Assembly (NCBI GenBank): GCA_930986645.1
Contig: CAKNJS010000005.1
Span: forward strand, 1 to 64,000
Length of the DNA stretch: 64,000 nt
Source: an uncultured Lachnoclostridium sp.
Lineage (GTDB): Bacteria; Bacillota; Clostridia; Lachnospirales; Lachnospiraceae
Direction of reading: 5' to 3'
The translations under genes and the position numbers were made by a program. The notes under the pieces are model-generated. The model saw only the letters and a list, made by a program, of their open reading frames with translations, was not told where the DNA came from and did no database searches. This document shows, piece by piece, positions 43,856 through 52,993 of this stretch. Numbering within the stretch: position 1 is the stretch's first letter; every line of letters starts with the position of its first letter.

Positions 43856-43964
43856 CAGGAAGAGAGGGAGTGCTGTTTGTGCTTGCACAAATACAGCACT
43901 CCCTCTCTTCCTGTATAGGGCGAAAGCCCGCAGTGAGATGGAGCAAAGCGGAATCGAACTGGCA
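43856..43964. repeat. Long palindrome plus first copy of an 86-bp direct repeat
   Basis: A near-perfect 63-bp palindrome starts here: acaggaagagagggagtgct and its complement agcactccctctcttcctgt enclose the inner palindrome TTTGTGCTTGCACAAA. The first 86-bp repeat copy, 43879-43964, starts at the apex and runs through gggcgaaagcccgcagtgag to aatcgaactggca. No T-run follows the hairpin. Confidence 0.85.
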
Positions 43965-43980
43965 TGGCGGAAGAGGAGAA

Positions 43981-44066
43981 GTGCTTGCACAAATACAGCA
44001 CTCCCTCTCTTCCTGTATAGGGCGAAAGCCCGCAGTGAGATGGAGCAAAGCGGAATCGAACTGGCA
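43981..44066. repeat. Second copy of the 86-bp direct repeat
   Basis: Identical to 43879-43964, 102 bp downstream, with a 16-bp spacer (tggcggaagaggagaa). This copy has the apex and right arm but lacks the left arm of the palindrome, so it cannot form the long hairpin alone. Confidence 0.9.
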
Positions 44067-44145
44067 GAATATTATTGTCGAAATTTTCGGTAATTTTATA
44101 AAAATATGAACAAATTTCGAACTTTAATTTTTTAGCGAATAATAG

Positions 44146-44174
44146 TTGACATTTTGCACTTGTAAGAGTAATAT
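44146..44174 (+). promoter_or_regulatory. Promoter of tRNA-Leu(AAG)
   Basis: TTGACA (44146-44151), 17-bp spacer, TAATAT (44169-44174). Confidence 0.8.
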
Positions 44175-44225
44175 ATCACTTGTGGTCAGCACGAGAGATC
44201 AGAAAGGCCACAGTAAATATGGAAT

Positions 44226-44309
44226 GCGGAAGTGTCGGAACTGGCAGACGAGCAAGACTAAGGATCTTGTGACATTCGTGTCGTGTGGGTTCAAGTCCCA
44301 TCTTCCGCA
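44226..44309 (+). tRNA. tRNA-Leu, anticodon AAG
   Basis: An 84-nt tRNA with a long variable arm. Acceptor GCGGAAG (44226-44232) pairs with CTTCCGC (44302-44308). Anticodon stem caaga/tcttg, loop ctAAGga, anticodon AAG (reads CUU/CUC). T arm gtgggTTCAAGTcccat. CCA is not encoded. It is single, with its own promoter and terminator. Confidence 0.95.
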
Positions 44310-44315
44310 CGAGGG

Positions 44316-44349
44316 AAAAAGTCTTGAGTTATCAAGGCTTTTTCTTTAC
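44316..44349 (+). terminator. Terminator of tRNA-Leu(AAG)
   Basis: aaaaagtcttga (44316-44327) pairs with tcaaggcttttt (44332-44343), one wobble, followed by T-rich sequence. Confidence 0.85.
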
Positions 44350-44372
44350 TATAAATACCGGAGATGATTGGC

Positions 44373-45095
44373 ATGAGAAGAAAAATGGTGATATTTATTT
44401 TAGCAGGTGTTTTAGCCTTAGGTGCTGCCGGATGCAGTGATGAGAAGAAAGCGGGAGAGTCTATTACTGAAGAAGTGGATGGATATACCGAAGAGGCAAA
44501 GGAAGCCTTGGGTGGACAGCTCAGCGCACCAAGCGAGGCTGTTACAAATGCTGTATCAAATACATGGGTTGTTCCGGGCAGTGATGATGTGTATGAGTTG
44601 AAATCAGACGGTACAGGAAAAAAGAATGAGGAAGATCTGACCTTCGAGTGCGGTTTTGATGATGAAAAAAATATTACACTTCAGATGAAAATCGGAGATA
44701 AAGAACAGCTGTATGCAATTTCGACGGATGACACTGGATATGGAATTAATTTGACCTCTCTTGACGGCGGCAAGGATCTTTATTTCCTTCCGGCTGATCT
44801 TGAGTTCCTTGAAATGAACGATGAGAGGGCAAAGGGAATTATTGGTGAATGGGCGGATGAGAGCGGTAATATTTACCGGTTCGATAAAGATAAGAAGCTG
44901 AAGATTAAGGGGAGCAGTACAGATACGGATGGTACATACAGTGTTGTTGAAGACGAAAACGGAACTCTGCTTCTGCGGCTCGTTGTGCCGGGAGGCTCTC
45001 TGGAGTATGCATATACGCTGAACGCGGATAACACGCAGATGGATCTGATCAGTCCCGGAACAGATACTGTACATACATGGACAAAAAATCAGTGA
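44373..45095 (+). CDS. Putative lipoprotein with repeated lipocalin-like modules
   Basis: A 240-residue exported lipoprotein. A basic start (MRRKM) and a hydrophobic segment run to the lipobox GAAGC (residues ~17-21). The mature part has an acidic linker, then two similar strand-rich modules of the form W-x-gSDDVYELKSDGTGKK (~70) and GEWADESGNIYRFDKDKKLKIKG (~165), as in DUF5640/DUF4923-type small beta proteins. The ATG at 44373 has GGAG nine bases upstream; 44364 is too near. Function unknown. Closed by a perfect terminator. Confidence 0.7.
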   Translation: MRRKMVIFILAGVLALGAAGCSDEKKAGESITEEVDGYTEEAKEALGGQLSAPSEAVTNAVSNTWVVPGSDDVYELKSDGTGKKNEEDLTFECGFDDEKNITLQMKIGDKEQLYAISTDDTGYGINLTSLDGGKDLYFLPADLEFLEMNDERAKGIIGEWADESGNIYRFDKDKKLKIKGSSTDTDGTYSVVEDENGTLLLRLVVPGGSLEYAYTLNADNTQMDLISPGTDTVHTWTKNQ

Positions 45096-45127
45096 TTTTA
45101 CAAAAGACAGCAAGGATAATAGAAATT

Positions 45128-45173
45128 GAAGGATGTTTCAAAGTTTTAGGTGTTGAAACATCCTTCTATTTTT
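45128..45173. terminator. Terminator between the lipoprotein and the Xre gene
   Basis: gaaggatgtttcaa (45128-45141) pairs perfectly with ttgaaacatccttc (45153-45166), followed by TATTTTTTATT. Confidence 0.9.
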
Positions 45174-45189
45174 TATTATTACGGGGAAA

Positions 45190-45408
45190 TTACCTCACTC
45201 TCCCGGTAAGTTCATCAAGCGATACATCAAAAAAATCGGCAATCTGTATAAGCAGATAAATATCAGGAATGGTAACTCCCCGTTCGTAGGCAGAAATTGA
45301 CTGCCTTCCGATATGGAGCTCCAGAGCTAAAGCGTTCTGTTTCATTTTTTTTTGTCTGCGCAGATTCCGTATGTTTTTGCCGATTATGTTATCTATATAT
45401 TTTTTCAT
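45190..45408 (-). CDS. Xre-family helix-turn-helix regulator
   Basis: A 72-residue protein consisting of a single lambda-repressor-type HTH domain (residues ~8-65). KNIRNLRRQKKMKQNALALELHIGRQSISAYERG gives the helix-turn-helix, and IPDIYLLIQIADFFDVSLDELTG is the family's closing helix pair. It has no effector domain. It is convergent with the lipoprotein gene; target genes are not evident. A short open spacer (45409-45681) follows with only an AT-rich promoter region. Confidence 0.88.
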   Translation of the reverse strand: MKKYIDNIIGKNIRNLRRQKKMKQNALALELHIGRQSISAYERGVTIPDIYLLIQIADFFDVSLDELTGRVR

Positions 45409-45681
45409 TATTTATTCTTTTGACTGAAACCTCATGCTGGTACAACTGTATTCTTTCTTATTCTAGCATTATTTATACATAAAATTCATAATATTCTGAA
45501 AATAAGTGCTTCAATACGTTGCATGCAAGAATGTGAAAGCAGAATACAAATTTTATCCAGTGGTGAAAAGGAAGAATATTGTATAGTTTTTTTCCTTCTT
45601 TTAATTAAATATATGGTATAATTACAATAATTTATAGGAACCGGTCAATAATATCAGAATAAGAGCGATGGAGGATGTATT

Positions 45682-47232
45682 ATGTTAGAAAAAGTTGATC
45701 TGACGAAAAAGGTTTCAAAGGAAGAATATAAAAAGAAGATGGAGCAGCTGGAAGTGAAGCTGGGAAGACTCCAGAGAGAGTGCAAGGCGCTTGGGATTCC
45801 TGTTCTGATCGTGTTTGAAGGTTTTGGCGCTGCAGGAAAAGGCCTTCAGATCGGACGGCTGATCCAGAGTATGGATCCGAGAGGGTTTGAAGTGCATCCG
45901 ATCAAGAATGAGACGGAAGAAGAACGGATGCATCCGTTTATGTGGAGATTCTGGACAAAGACACCGGCCAGAGGCAGAATCGCTATTTTTGACGGAAGCT
46001 GGTACAGAAGGGTTTTGATAGACCGGTTTGAAAAGAGAACGAAAAGCAAAGATCTTCCTGCTGCATTCCATTCAATCAATTCATTCGAACAACAGCTTGC
46101 CGAGGACGGAAACCTGATCATAAAATTATTCCTTGACATTGATAAAAAAGAGCAGAAAAAGAGATTTGACAAACTCGAGAAAAATGAAGAAACCGCATGG
46201 CGTGTCAGTCAGGGGGACAGGGAGAGAAATGCCCGTTATGATGAGTATGCGTCTATGATGGAGGATATGCTTTTTAAGACGGATACCGATTATGCTCCAT
46301 GGACGATTATTGAGTCAATGGACCGCAGGTTTGCTGCTTTAAAGATATATACAACAGTAATCAAGGCAATGGCCGATCAGATTGAAAAAGTAAAAGAACA
46401 AAATGAAGAGAAAGCGGCAAAAAAGGCCTTTATTTCAAAAGATACATCCGCGGCAGACGATCCTGTCGGTGAGATAGCCCGTGAAGCAGATGTACAGATG
46501 AAAGAACTGCAGGTTTCAATTCTGTCCAAGGCTGATCTGAGTCTGAGTTATACCAGAGAAGAATATAAGGAGAAGCTGGATAAGCTCCAGAAGAAACTGG
46601 AAAAGCTTCACGGAGAACTGTATCGCAGGAGAATTCCGGTGATACTCGGATTTGAAGGCTGGGATGCGGGCGGTAAAGGCGGCGCAATCAAGAGACTTAC
46701 GGATAGAATGGATCCCAGAGGATATGTTGTGAATCCGACTGCATCTCCCAATGATATTGAGAAGGCGCATCACTATCTCTGGAGATTCTGGCGGGCAATG
46801 CCGAAAGACGGTCATGTGGCTATTTTCGACAGAACATGGTATGGCCGTGTGATGGTGGAGAGAATCGAAGGGTTCTGTACAACTGAAGAATGGAAAAGAG
46901 CATATAAAGAAATTAATGATATGGAAAAAGACCTGTATGATGCCGGTGCAATTGTGATTAAGTTCTGGATGCATATTGATAAGGATGAGCAGGAACGCAG
47001 ATTTAAAGAACGTCAGGAAAATCCGGAAAAACGGTGGAAGATTACCGATGAGGACTGGAGAAACCGGGAAAAATGGGATCAGTACGAAGATGCGGTAAAT
47101 GAGATGCTGATGCGGACCTCCACAGATTATGCACCGTGGGTGGTCGTAGAGGGGAACAGTAAGTATTATGCCCGTGTAAAAGTACTTAAAACTGTAGTTG
47201 ACGCTATTGAAGCACGTCTGAAAGAGGACTGA
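45682..47232 (+). CDS. pap: Polyphosphate:AMP/ADP phosphotransferase with two PPK2 domains
   Basis: A 516-residue cytosolic enzyme that transfers phosphate from polyphosphate to nucleotides. Two PPK2 domains lie in tandem (~10-240 and ~280-510). Each has a P-loop (FEGFGAAGKG and FEGWDAGGKG), the following MDPRGFEVHP / MDPRGYVVNP, the lid-region WRFW motif, and the FDxSWY/RTWYGR segment. The two-domain layout is that of polyphosphate:AMP phosphotransferases, which make ADP. GGAGG lies eight bases upstream. A TATAAT-like element lies at about 45619 without a clear -35. Nucleotide preference is inferred. Confidence 0.88.
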   Translation: MLEKVDLTKKVSKEEYKKKMEQLEVKLGRLQRECKALGIPVLIVFEGFGAAGKGLQIGRLIQSMDPRGFEVHPIKNETEEERMHPFMWRFWTKTPARGRIAIFDGSWYRRVLIDRFEKRTKSKDLPAAFHSINSFEQQLAEDGNLIIKLFLDIDKKEQKKRFDKLEKNEETAWRVSQGDRERNARYDEYASMMEDMLFKTDTDYAPWTIIESMDRRFAALKIYTTVIKAMADQIEKVKEQNEEKAAKKAFISKDTSAADDPVGEIAREADVQMKELQVSILSKADLSLSYTREEYKEKLDKLQKKLEKLHGELYRRRIPVILGFEGWDAGGKGGAIKRLTDRMDPRGYVVNPTASPNDIEKAHHYLWRFWRAMPKDGHVAIFDRTWYGRVMVERIEGFCTTEEWKRAYKEINDMEKDLYDAGAIVIKFWMHIDKDEQERRFKERQENPEKRWKITDEDWRNREKWDQYEDAVNEMLMRTSTDYAPWVVVEGNSKYYARVKVLKTVVDAIEARLKED

Positions 47233-47236
47233 TGTT

Positions 47237-48238
47237 ATGACGATCCGGGAGCAGCTTGAAGAAAGGGAAAGAAAAAATTTAAGCGTTTATGCCACATTGA
47301 GCAGCAGCACAAAAGGGCGGCTGCGGGATGAACCGCAGTGCGATATCCGGCCGGTCTTTCAAAGAGACCGGGACCGGATACTGCACTGCAAGTCTTTCCG
47401 CCGGCTGAAACAGAAGACTCAGGTGTTTCTCCTGCCAAGCGGCGATCACTACAGGACAAGGCTTACTCATACGCTGGAAGTGTCCCAGAATGCTAGGACA
47501 ATCGCCAGAGCACTGCGTCTGAATGAGGATCTTGCAGAGGCAATCGCACTGGGGCATGATCTGGGACATACGCCGTTTGGCCATGCAGGGGAGAGAGCCC
47601 TGAATACCGTGTATCATTTCTCCCATAGCAAGCAGAGTCTGAGGGTTGTCGACTGTATTGAAAAAGAAGGAAAAGGTCTTAATCTGACATGGGAGGTCAG
47701 GGATGGAATCTTAAATCATCAGACGGCAGGACATCCACATACGCTGGAAGGACAGGTCCTTAGAATATCAGATAAGCTTGCTTATATTTACCACGATATG
47801 GATGATGCGATAAGGGGAGGAATCCTGACGGAAGAGGATATTCCGGCTGATATCCGCAATACGCTGGGAGGCTCATGCAAGGAGCGGCTTAATAAGCTGA
47901 TACATGATGTGATCATAAACAGTATGGACCGGCCTCAGATCTGTATGTCTCCGCCGGTGGAAAAGGCTATGACGGATCTTCGCAGATTTATGTTTGAAAA
48001 TGTGTATCTCAACCCAAAAGCGAAGGGAGAGGAAGATAAAGCGGTACATATGATCGAACAGCTTTTTGAATATTATATGAAACGGCCGGAAGCGCTTCCC
48101 CAGCAGTTCAGGAATGTTTTGGAAAATACAGATATCAGCAGGGAGCAGGTTGTCTGTGATCACATTGCGGGGATGACAGATTCTTATGCTGTGAAGAAAT
48201 TTCAGGATTATTTTGTTCCAGAATCATGGAAAATTTAA
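47237..48238 (+). CDS. dgt: dGTP triphosphohydrolase-like HD-domain protein
   Basis: A 333-residue metal-dependent HD hydrolase that splits dNTPs to the nucleoside and triphosphate. R-rich N-terminus, HCKSFRRLKQKTQVF, RLTHTLEVSQNARTIARAL (metal His), ALGHDLGHTPFGHAGE (HD pair, ~105-120), and the late metal Asp in ISDKLAYIYHDMDDA (~180). The type is the short Firmicutes/proteobacterial deoxyguanosinetriphosphate triphosphohydrolase-like protein. It lies 4 bp after pap and overlaps no gene once dnaG is started at 48306. Standing before dnaG-rpoD is its usual place. Confidence 0.92.
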   Translation: MTIREQLEERERKNLSVYATLSSSTKGRLRDEPQCDIRPVFQRDRDRILHCKSFRRLKQKTQVFLLPSGDHYRTRLTHTLEVSQNARTIARALRLNEDLAEAIALGHDLGHTPFGHAGERALNTVYHFSHSKQSLRVVDCIEKEGKGLNLTWEVRDGILNHQTAGHPHTLEGQVLRISDKLAYIYHDMDDAIRGGILTEEDIPADIRNTLGGSCKERLNKLIHDVIINSMDRPQICMSPPVEKAMTDLRRFMFENVYLNPKAKGEEDKAVHMIEQLFEYYMKRPEALPQQFRNVLENTDISREQVVCDHIAGMTDSYAVKKFQDYFVPESWKI

Positions 48239-48305
48239 AAAAATAAAGGAAACCAAAAACTTTTGTCGAATATATATTATAGGGTATTCTTTATGGAGGC
48301 GGAAC

Positions 48306-50087
48306 ATGTACTATCCTGATGAGCTGATAGAAGAGATAAGGACAAGAAATGATATAGTAGATGTGATCTCCGGCTATGTCCGGCTGCAGAAAAAGGGCAG
48401 TTCATATTTTGGACTCTGCCCTTTTCATAATGAAAAATCACCGTCTTTCTCCGTGAGCAGACAGAAACAGATGTATTACTGTTTCGGATGCGGGGCGGGA
48501 GGAAACGTATTCACATTTTTGATGGAATACGAGAATTTTTCCTTCGTGGAGGCAGTAAAGTTTTTGGCAGACCGTGCAGGAATCAAGCTTCCGGAGATGG
48601 AATACTCGAAAGAGGCAAAAGAAAAGGCAGATCTTAAGGCCTCTATCCTCGAGGTGAATAAAAAGGCGGCAAAGTATTATTATGTACAGCTGAAATCGGA
48701 ACGCGGGCAAAAAGCCTATAAATATTTGACAGACAGGGGACTGTCTGATGATACGATAAAGGCTTTCGGCCTTGGATATTCCAATGTATTCAGTGATGAT
48801 CTGTATAAATTTCTGAGACAGGAAGGATACAGTGAGGAAGTGATCCGTCAGGCGGGACTGATTAATACAGATGAGAAGAAAGGCGTCTATGACAAATTCT
48901 GGAACCGTGTGATTTTTCCGATCATGGATGTGAACAGCCGTGTGATTGGTTTCGGAGGGCGTGTAATGGGAGATGCCAAGCCGAAATATCTGAACTCTCC
49001 TGAAACGCCGGTCTTTGACAAGAGCAGAAATCTGTACGGGCTGAATCGTGCCAGAACATCGAAAAAGCCATATTTCCTGCTTTGCGAAGGTTATATGGAT
49101 GTAATATCCCTGCATCAGGCGGGATTTACAAATGCTGTGGCGTCTCTTGGAACAGCACTCACTCCGGGACATGCTTCTCTGATCAAGAGATATGTTAAGG
49201 AAGTGTATCTTACATATGACAGTGATGACGCTGGTACACGGGCGGCACTGCGGGCGGTGCCTATCTTAAGAGAAGCCGGGATTTCTGCCCGGGTTATACG
49301 CATGGATCCGTATAAAGATCCGGATGAATTTATAAAAAACCTTGGGGCTGAGGAATACGAGAAGCGGATACAGAGTGCGAGAAATGGATTTATGTTCAGT
49401 CTCGAGATGCTGGAGAGGGATTACGATATGGCTTCTCCGGAGGGAAAGACGGAATTCTTCCGCGAGACGGCAAGGCGGCTTCTGCAATTTGAGGACGAGC
49501 TGGAGCGCAATAACTATATAGAGGCAGCGGCTTCTGCATATAAAGTGAGCAGGGAGAGTCTTGAAAAGCTTGTGGCAAAGACAGCGGTGAGTTCCGGGAT
49601 GGCCAGACCGGCTGCAAGGCCGAAACGTGCGGAAGGTATGGCAAATGAGAAGCGGAAAGAGGATGGTATCCTTACATCCCAGAAAGCACTGCTTACTTGG
49701 ATGATCGAGGATGAGAAACTTTTCAGCAAGATCAGCAGTTATATACATCCGGATGATTTTGCGGAAGGTATTTATCGTAAAGTAGCTGAATTGCTTTATG
49801 AACAGCACGAAAACGGCAGTGTGAATCCGGCAGGCATCTTAAATCATTTCACTGAGGAAGAGGAGCACAGAGAAGCGGCCGCTCTCTTTAATACGAAGAT
49901 CAGGCAGCTGAAGACAAAAGAGGAAGAGGAACAGGCCTTGAAGGAGATTATTCTCCGGGTAAAGAGTCACAGCATTGATGAACGGACGCACAGACTTGAT
50001 CCCACGGATATGGCCGGGCTGCAGAGGCTTATGGAGGAGAAGAGAAAGCTTGAGGGCTTGAGAACACTGCATATTTCTATTGATTAA
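48306..50087 (+). CDS. dnaG: DNA primase
   Basis: Makes RNA primers at the replication fork. It has 593 residues. The N-terminal CHC2 zinc finger is seen as LCPFHNEKSPSFSV...YYCFGCG (~35-62). The TOPRIM core has LLCEGYMDVISLHQAG (~258) with the catalytic Glu and YLTYDSDDAGTRAALRA (~300) with the Asp pair. The C-terminal ~140 residues form the helicase-binding region. The start at 48306 has GGAGG six bases upstream; the frame extends 31 codons upstream over the end of dgt without a ribosome site. Part of the macromolecular-synthesis operon with rpoD. Confidence 0.96.
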   Translation: MYYPDELIEEIRTRNDIVDVISGYVRLQKKGSSYFGLCPFHNEKSPSFSVSRQKQMYYCFGCGAGGNVFTFLMEYENFSFVEAVKFLADRAGIKLPEMEYSKEAKEKADLKASILEVNKKAAKYYYVQLKSERGQKAYKYLTDRGLSDDTIKAFGLGYSNVFSDDLYKFLRQEGYSEEVIRQAGLINTDEKKGVYDKFWNRVIFPIMDVNSRVIGFGGRVMGDAKPKYLNSPETPVFDKSRNLYGLNRARTSKKPYFLLCEGYMDVISLHQAGFTNAVASLGTALTPGHASLIKRYVKEVYLTYDSDDAGTRAALRAVPILREAGISARVIRMDPYKDPDEFIKNLGAEEYEKRIQSARNGFMFSLEMLERDYDMASPEGKTEFFRETARRLLQFEDELERNNYIEAAASAYKVSRESLEKLVAKTAVSSGMARPAARPKRAEGMANEKRKEDGILTSQKALLTWMIEDEKLFSKISSYIHPDDFAEGIYRKVAELLYEQHENGSVNPAGILNHFTEEEEHREAAALFNTKIRQLKTKEEEEQALKEIILRVKSHSIDERTHRLDPTDMAGLQRLMEEKRKLEGLRTLHISID

Positions 50088-50144
50088 GGATAAAATAAAA
50101 CAAGATAGCCCGCGCTTGTGCCCGGGCGAAGGAAGGATGGACAC

Positions 50145-51263
50145 ATGGAAGAAAATGCACAGAAATTTCTGGAAAGAATGAATGAACTTGTAGCGCTGGG
50201 AAAGAAAAAGAAAAGCATACTGGATGTTCAGGAGATCAATGATTTCTTTACAGATATGGAGCTGACAACCGATCAGATGGAAAAAGTCTTCGATTATCTG
50301 GAGGCAAATAATATCGATGTCCTGCGCATCAGCGGTGATACGGAAGATGATACAGATATGGATATCGATGGCATTATATCCGAAGAGGAAGATGTCGATA
50401 TGGAAAACATCGATCTGTCCGTCCCGGAAGGTGTTAGTATAGAAGATCCGGTTCGTATGTATTTGAAAGAAATCGGAAAGGTTCCTCTTTTAAGTGCCGA
50501 ACGTGAGATCGAGCTTGCCCAGAGAATGGAGCAGGGAGATGAAGAGGCCAAGAAGGAACTGGCTGAAGCCAATCTCCGTCTTGTAGTCAGTATTGCCAAG
50601 AGGTATGTGGGCAGAGGAATGCTTTTTCTTGATCTGATTCAGGAAGGAAATCTGGGACTGATCAAGGCGGTTGAAAAATTTGATTATCACAAAGGTTATA
50701 AATTCAGTACCTATGCGACATGGTGGATCCGTCAGGCAATTACAAGAGCAATAGCGGATCAGGCCAGAACAATCCGTATTCCGGTGCATATGGTGGAGAC
50801 GATCAATAAATTGATCCGTGTGTCCAGACAGCTGCTTCAGGAACTGGGAAGAGAACCACTTCCGGAAGAGATCGCAAAAGAACTGGATATGCCTGTCGAA
50901 AGAGTGCGTGAAATCTTGAAAATCTCACAGGAACCGGTATCTCTGGAAACGCCGATTGGTGAGGAAGAAGACAGTCATCTGGGAGATTTTATACAGGATG
51001 ACAACGTACCGGTGCCGGCTGAAGCTGCAGCGCAGACGCTTTTAAAGGAACAGCTGGACGAGGTGCTGGATACACTGACAGAGAGAGAGCAGAAAGTGCT
51101 CCGGCTGCGTTTTGGCATGAATGACGGCCGTGCCCGCACGCTTGAAGAAGTGGGCAAAGAGTTTGATGTCACGAGAGAGCGTATCCGCCAGATCGAGGCA
51201 AAGGCATTAAGAAAACTGAGACACCCGAGCCGCAGCAGAAAACTGAGGGACTACTTAGACTAA
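50145..51263 (+). CDS. rpoD: Primary sigma factor RpoD (sigma-A)
   Basis: Housekeeping sigma factor of 372 residues. Short region 1.1 (~1-75) and an acidic linker lead to region 1.2 ([17 protein letters not shown]), region 2 ([38 protein letters not shown]...[17 protein letters not shown]), region 3 ([14 protein letters not shown]) and region 4 ([46 protein letters not shown], given in parts). The promoter boxes listed in this window match what it recognises. The start at 50145 has AGG eight bases upstream; a GTG at 50118 is an alternative. It follows dnaG by 57 bp. Confidence 0.97.
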   Translation: MEENAQKFLERMNELVALGKKKKSILDVQEINDFFTDMELTTDQMEKVFDYLEANNIDVLRISGDTEDDTDMDIDGIISEEEDVDMENIDLSVPEGVSIEDPVRMYLKEIGKVPLLSAEREIELAQRMEQGDEEAKKELAEANLRLVVSIAKRYVGRGMLFLDLIQEGNLGLIKAVEKFDYHKGYKFSTYATWWIRQAITRAIADQARTIRIPVHMVETINKLIRVSRQLLQELGREPLPEEIAKELDMPVERVREILKISQEPVSLETPIGEEEDSHLGDFIQDDNVPVPAEAAAQTLLKEQLDEVLDTLTEREQKVLRLRFGMNDGRARTLEEVGKEFDVTRERIRQIEAKALRKLRHPSRSRKLRDYLD

Positions 51264-51419
51264 CAGTTCAGCCATGCGCGGCTGTATCCAAAGGAATATG
51301 CTTGCATATTCAACTGGATACAGCCGCGCATGGAGTGAGCGCCTTTCTATGAGGAAATCAGCGGCGGCAGCCGCGGGAAGCACGGAGTGCGGATTTCCGA
51401 ATGGCGCGTCTGAACTGTG
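51264..51419. repeat. Structured multi-hairpin element after rpoD
   Basis: The 168-bp gap before trmK is almost all base-paired. cagttcag (51264-51271) pairs with ctgaactg (51412-51419). Inside, a perfect 19-bp stem 51272-51290/51315-51333 (ccatgcgcggctgtatcca) encloses the inner palindrome GAATATGCTTGCATATTC (51294-51311). Then ggaaatc/gatttcc encloses gcggc-ggca-gccgc and gcac-gga-gtgc. No T-run is seen. Its apex TGCTTGCA equals that of the palindrome at 43856. Confidence 0.7.
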
Positions 51420-51431
51420 GATGGAGAAAAC

Positions 51432-52205
51432 ATGGAATTATCAAAACGTTTAAATGCGGTTGCCTCTCTTGTAACTGACGGGTATCGTCTGGCCGATATC
51501 GGGACGGATCATGCATACATTCCGATCCGCCTGATTCAGGACGGTCGGATACCGGGAGCAGTCGCCATGGATGTAAACAGAGGTCCGCTTCTGCGGGCAG
51601 AGGAGAATATCAGGTTATACGGACTGGAAGGAAAGATAAAGACCCGCATTTCCGACGGATTCGCATCACTGGAGAGAAACGAGGCGGACTCAGCGGTGAT
51701 TGCCGGAATGGGCGGTCCGCTGACAATACGTATTCTGCGGGATGGATTACAAACCGTCACCGCATTAAAGGAATGCATTCTTCAGCCTCAGTCTGAAATT
51801 GAAAAAGTAAGAGCCTTTCTTTTAGAGGAAGGTTTTTTCTTTCTTCAGGAAGATATGGTGGAAGAAGACGGGAAATATTATCCAATGATGAAACTCAGAC
51901 CGCCCGGGACGGGAGGCGCTGCTGAAGAAAAGCACTGTATAAAGGTGTCGGAATCTTCAGGGATAAGGAAGAGCGGAAAACATAATACGGATGGATGGAG
52001 TGAAGTGGAACTTCGCTATGGAAAACTTCTGCTGAAGGACAAAAATCCTGTGCTCAGGGAGTATCTGGAGAGAGAAATCCGTATATACATCCGTATTCTG
52101 GACAAATTGAAGGATAATACTTCGGAAAAAGCGGCAGTACGCCGGATAGAACTGGAAAAAGAACTGAAAATAGCAGAGAAAGGGATGGACTATTATGCTG
52201 TGTAA
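51432..52205 (+). CDS. trmK: tRNA (adenine-22-N1)-methyltransferase, TrmK family
   Basis: SAM-dependent methyltransferase of 257 residues that makes m1A22 in tRNAs of Firmicutes. SAM motif I is LADIGTDHAYIP (~23), then AMDVNRGPLLRAEENI (~46), RISDGFASL (~73) and the NPPY-like position AGMGGPLTIRIL (~90). The C-terminal half is a helical hairpin with many Glu/Lys. The start at 51432 has GGAG seven bases upstream. trmK-nif3 adjacency behind rpoD is a common Firmicutes arrangement; it overlaps nif3 by 11 bp. Confidence 0.92.
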   Translation: MELSKRLNAVASLVTDGYRLADIGTDHAYIPIRLIQDGRIPGAVAMDVNRGPLLRAEENIRLYGLEGKIKTRISDGFASLERNEADSAVIAGMGGPLTIRILRDGLQTVTALKECILQPQSEIEKVRAFLLEEGFFFLQEDMVEEDGKYYPMMKLRPPGTGGAAEEKHCIKVSESSGIRKSGKHNTDGWSEVELRYGKLLLKDKNPVLREYLEREIRIYIRILDKLKDNTSEKAAVRRIELEKELKIAEKGMDYYAV

Positions 52206-52977
52206 AGAGATCATACAGGTAATTGAAGCGACTTATCCGAGAAGCGCGGCACTGGATTTTGATAATGTCGGCCTGCTTGCCGGCAGGGAGGATAAAGAAG
52301 TATCCAGAGTATACCTTGCTCTGGACGCAACAGACGGAGTGATTGACAGGGCGATCGAAGCCGGTGCAGATATGCTGATTACACATCACCCGCTCATTTT
52401 CTCCCCAATGAAAAAGGTGACGGACGAAGACTTTATCGGCAGGAGGGTTGTCAGGCTGATTCAGAATGATATTGCGTATTATGCTATGCATACGAATTAT
52501 GATGTGCTGGGAATGGCCTCTCTTGCGGAAAAGATTCTGGAAATTAAAAATGCACAGGTGCTGGATGTTACAATGAGCGCGGACGGACATGAAGAGGGGA
52601 TCGGCCGTGTGGGAGATCTGGAAAAGTCTATGACGCTCGAAGAATGCTGCATCTACGTGAAGCATAGACTGAAACTGGGCAGCTTGAAAGTTTTTGGAGA
52701 TATGGACCGTAAAGTTTCACGACTGGCGGTTTCACCCGGATCAGGTAAATCTGCCGTTGCTCCTGCTATTGCAAAAGGAGCGGATGTTCTGGTGACGGGG
52801 GATATCGGACATCACGACGGACTGGATGCCGTGGAGCAGGGACTGGCTGTTATCGATGCGGGACATTATGGTACGGAATATATCTTTATTGATGATATGA
52901 AACAATTTCTGAACGGCAAGCTTCCTGTATTGGACGTAATCACGACGCCGATTATTCATCCGTTTCAGATTATTTAG
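52195..52977 (+). CDS. Nif3-like dinuclear metal-centre protein
   Basis: A 260-residue NIF3/YqfO family protein. DFDNVGLLAGR (~20) and the metal motif ITHHPLIFSPMKK (~62) with histidine ligands are present, and the C-terminal GDIGHHDGLDAVEQGLAVIDAGHYGTEY (~200-227, in parts) supplies the remaining His and Glu ligands. The short form, without the inserted PII-like domain found in some Bacillus homologues. It may be a GTP cyclohydrolase I type 2-like hydrolase; activity not established. Coupled to trmK by overlap. Confidence 0.92.
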   Translation: MLCKEIIQVIEATYPRSAALDFDNVGLLAGREDKEVSRVYLALDATDGVIDRAIEAGADMLITHHPLIFSPMKKVTDEDFIGRRVVRLIQNDIAYYAMHTNYDVLGMASLAEKILEIKNAQVLDVTMSADGHEEGIGRVGDLEKSMTLEECCIYVKHRLKLGSLKVFGDMDRKVSRLAVSPGSGKSAVAPAIAKGADVLVTGDIGHHDGLDAVEQGLAVIDAGHYGTEYIFIDDMKQFLNGKLPVLDVITTPIIHPFQII

Positions 52978-52993
52978 TGATAAGGAGGAGTAT

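Noticed and set aside
48438-49172. 244-codon antisense frame over dnaG
   Set aside because: Opposite the TOPRIM and N-terminal domains of dnaG; composition and lack of ribosome site mark it as a shadow.
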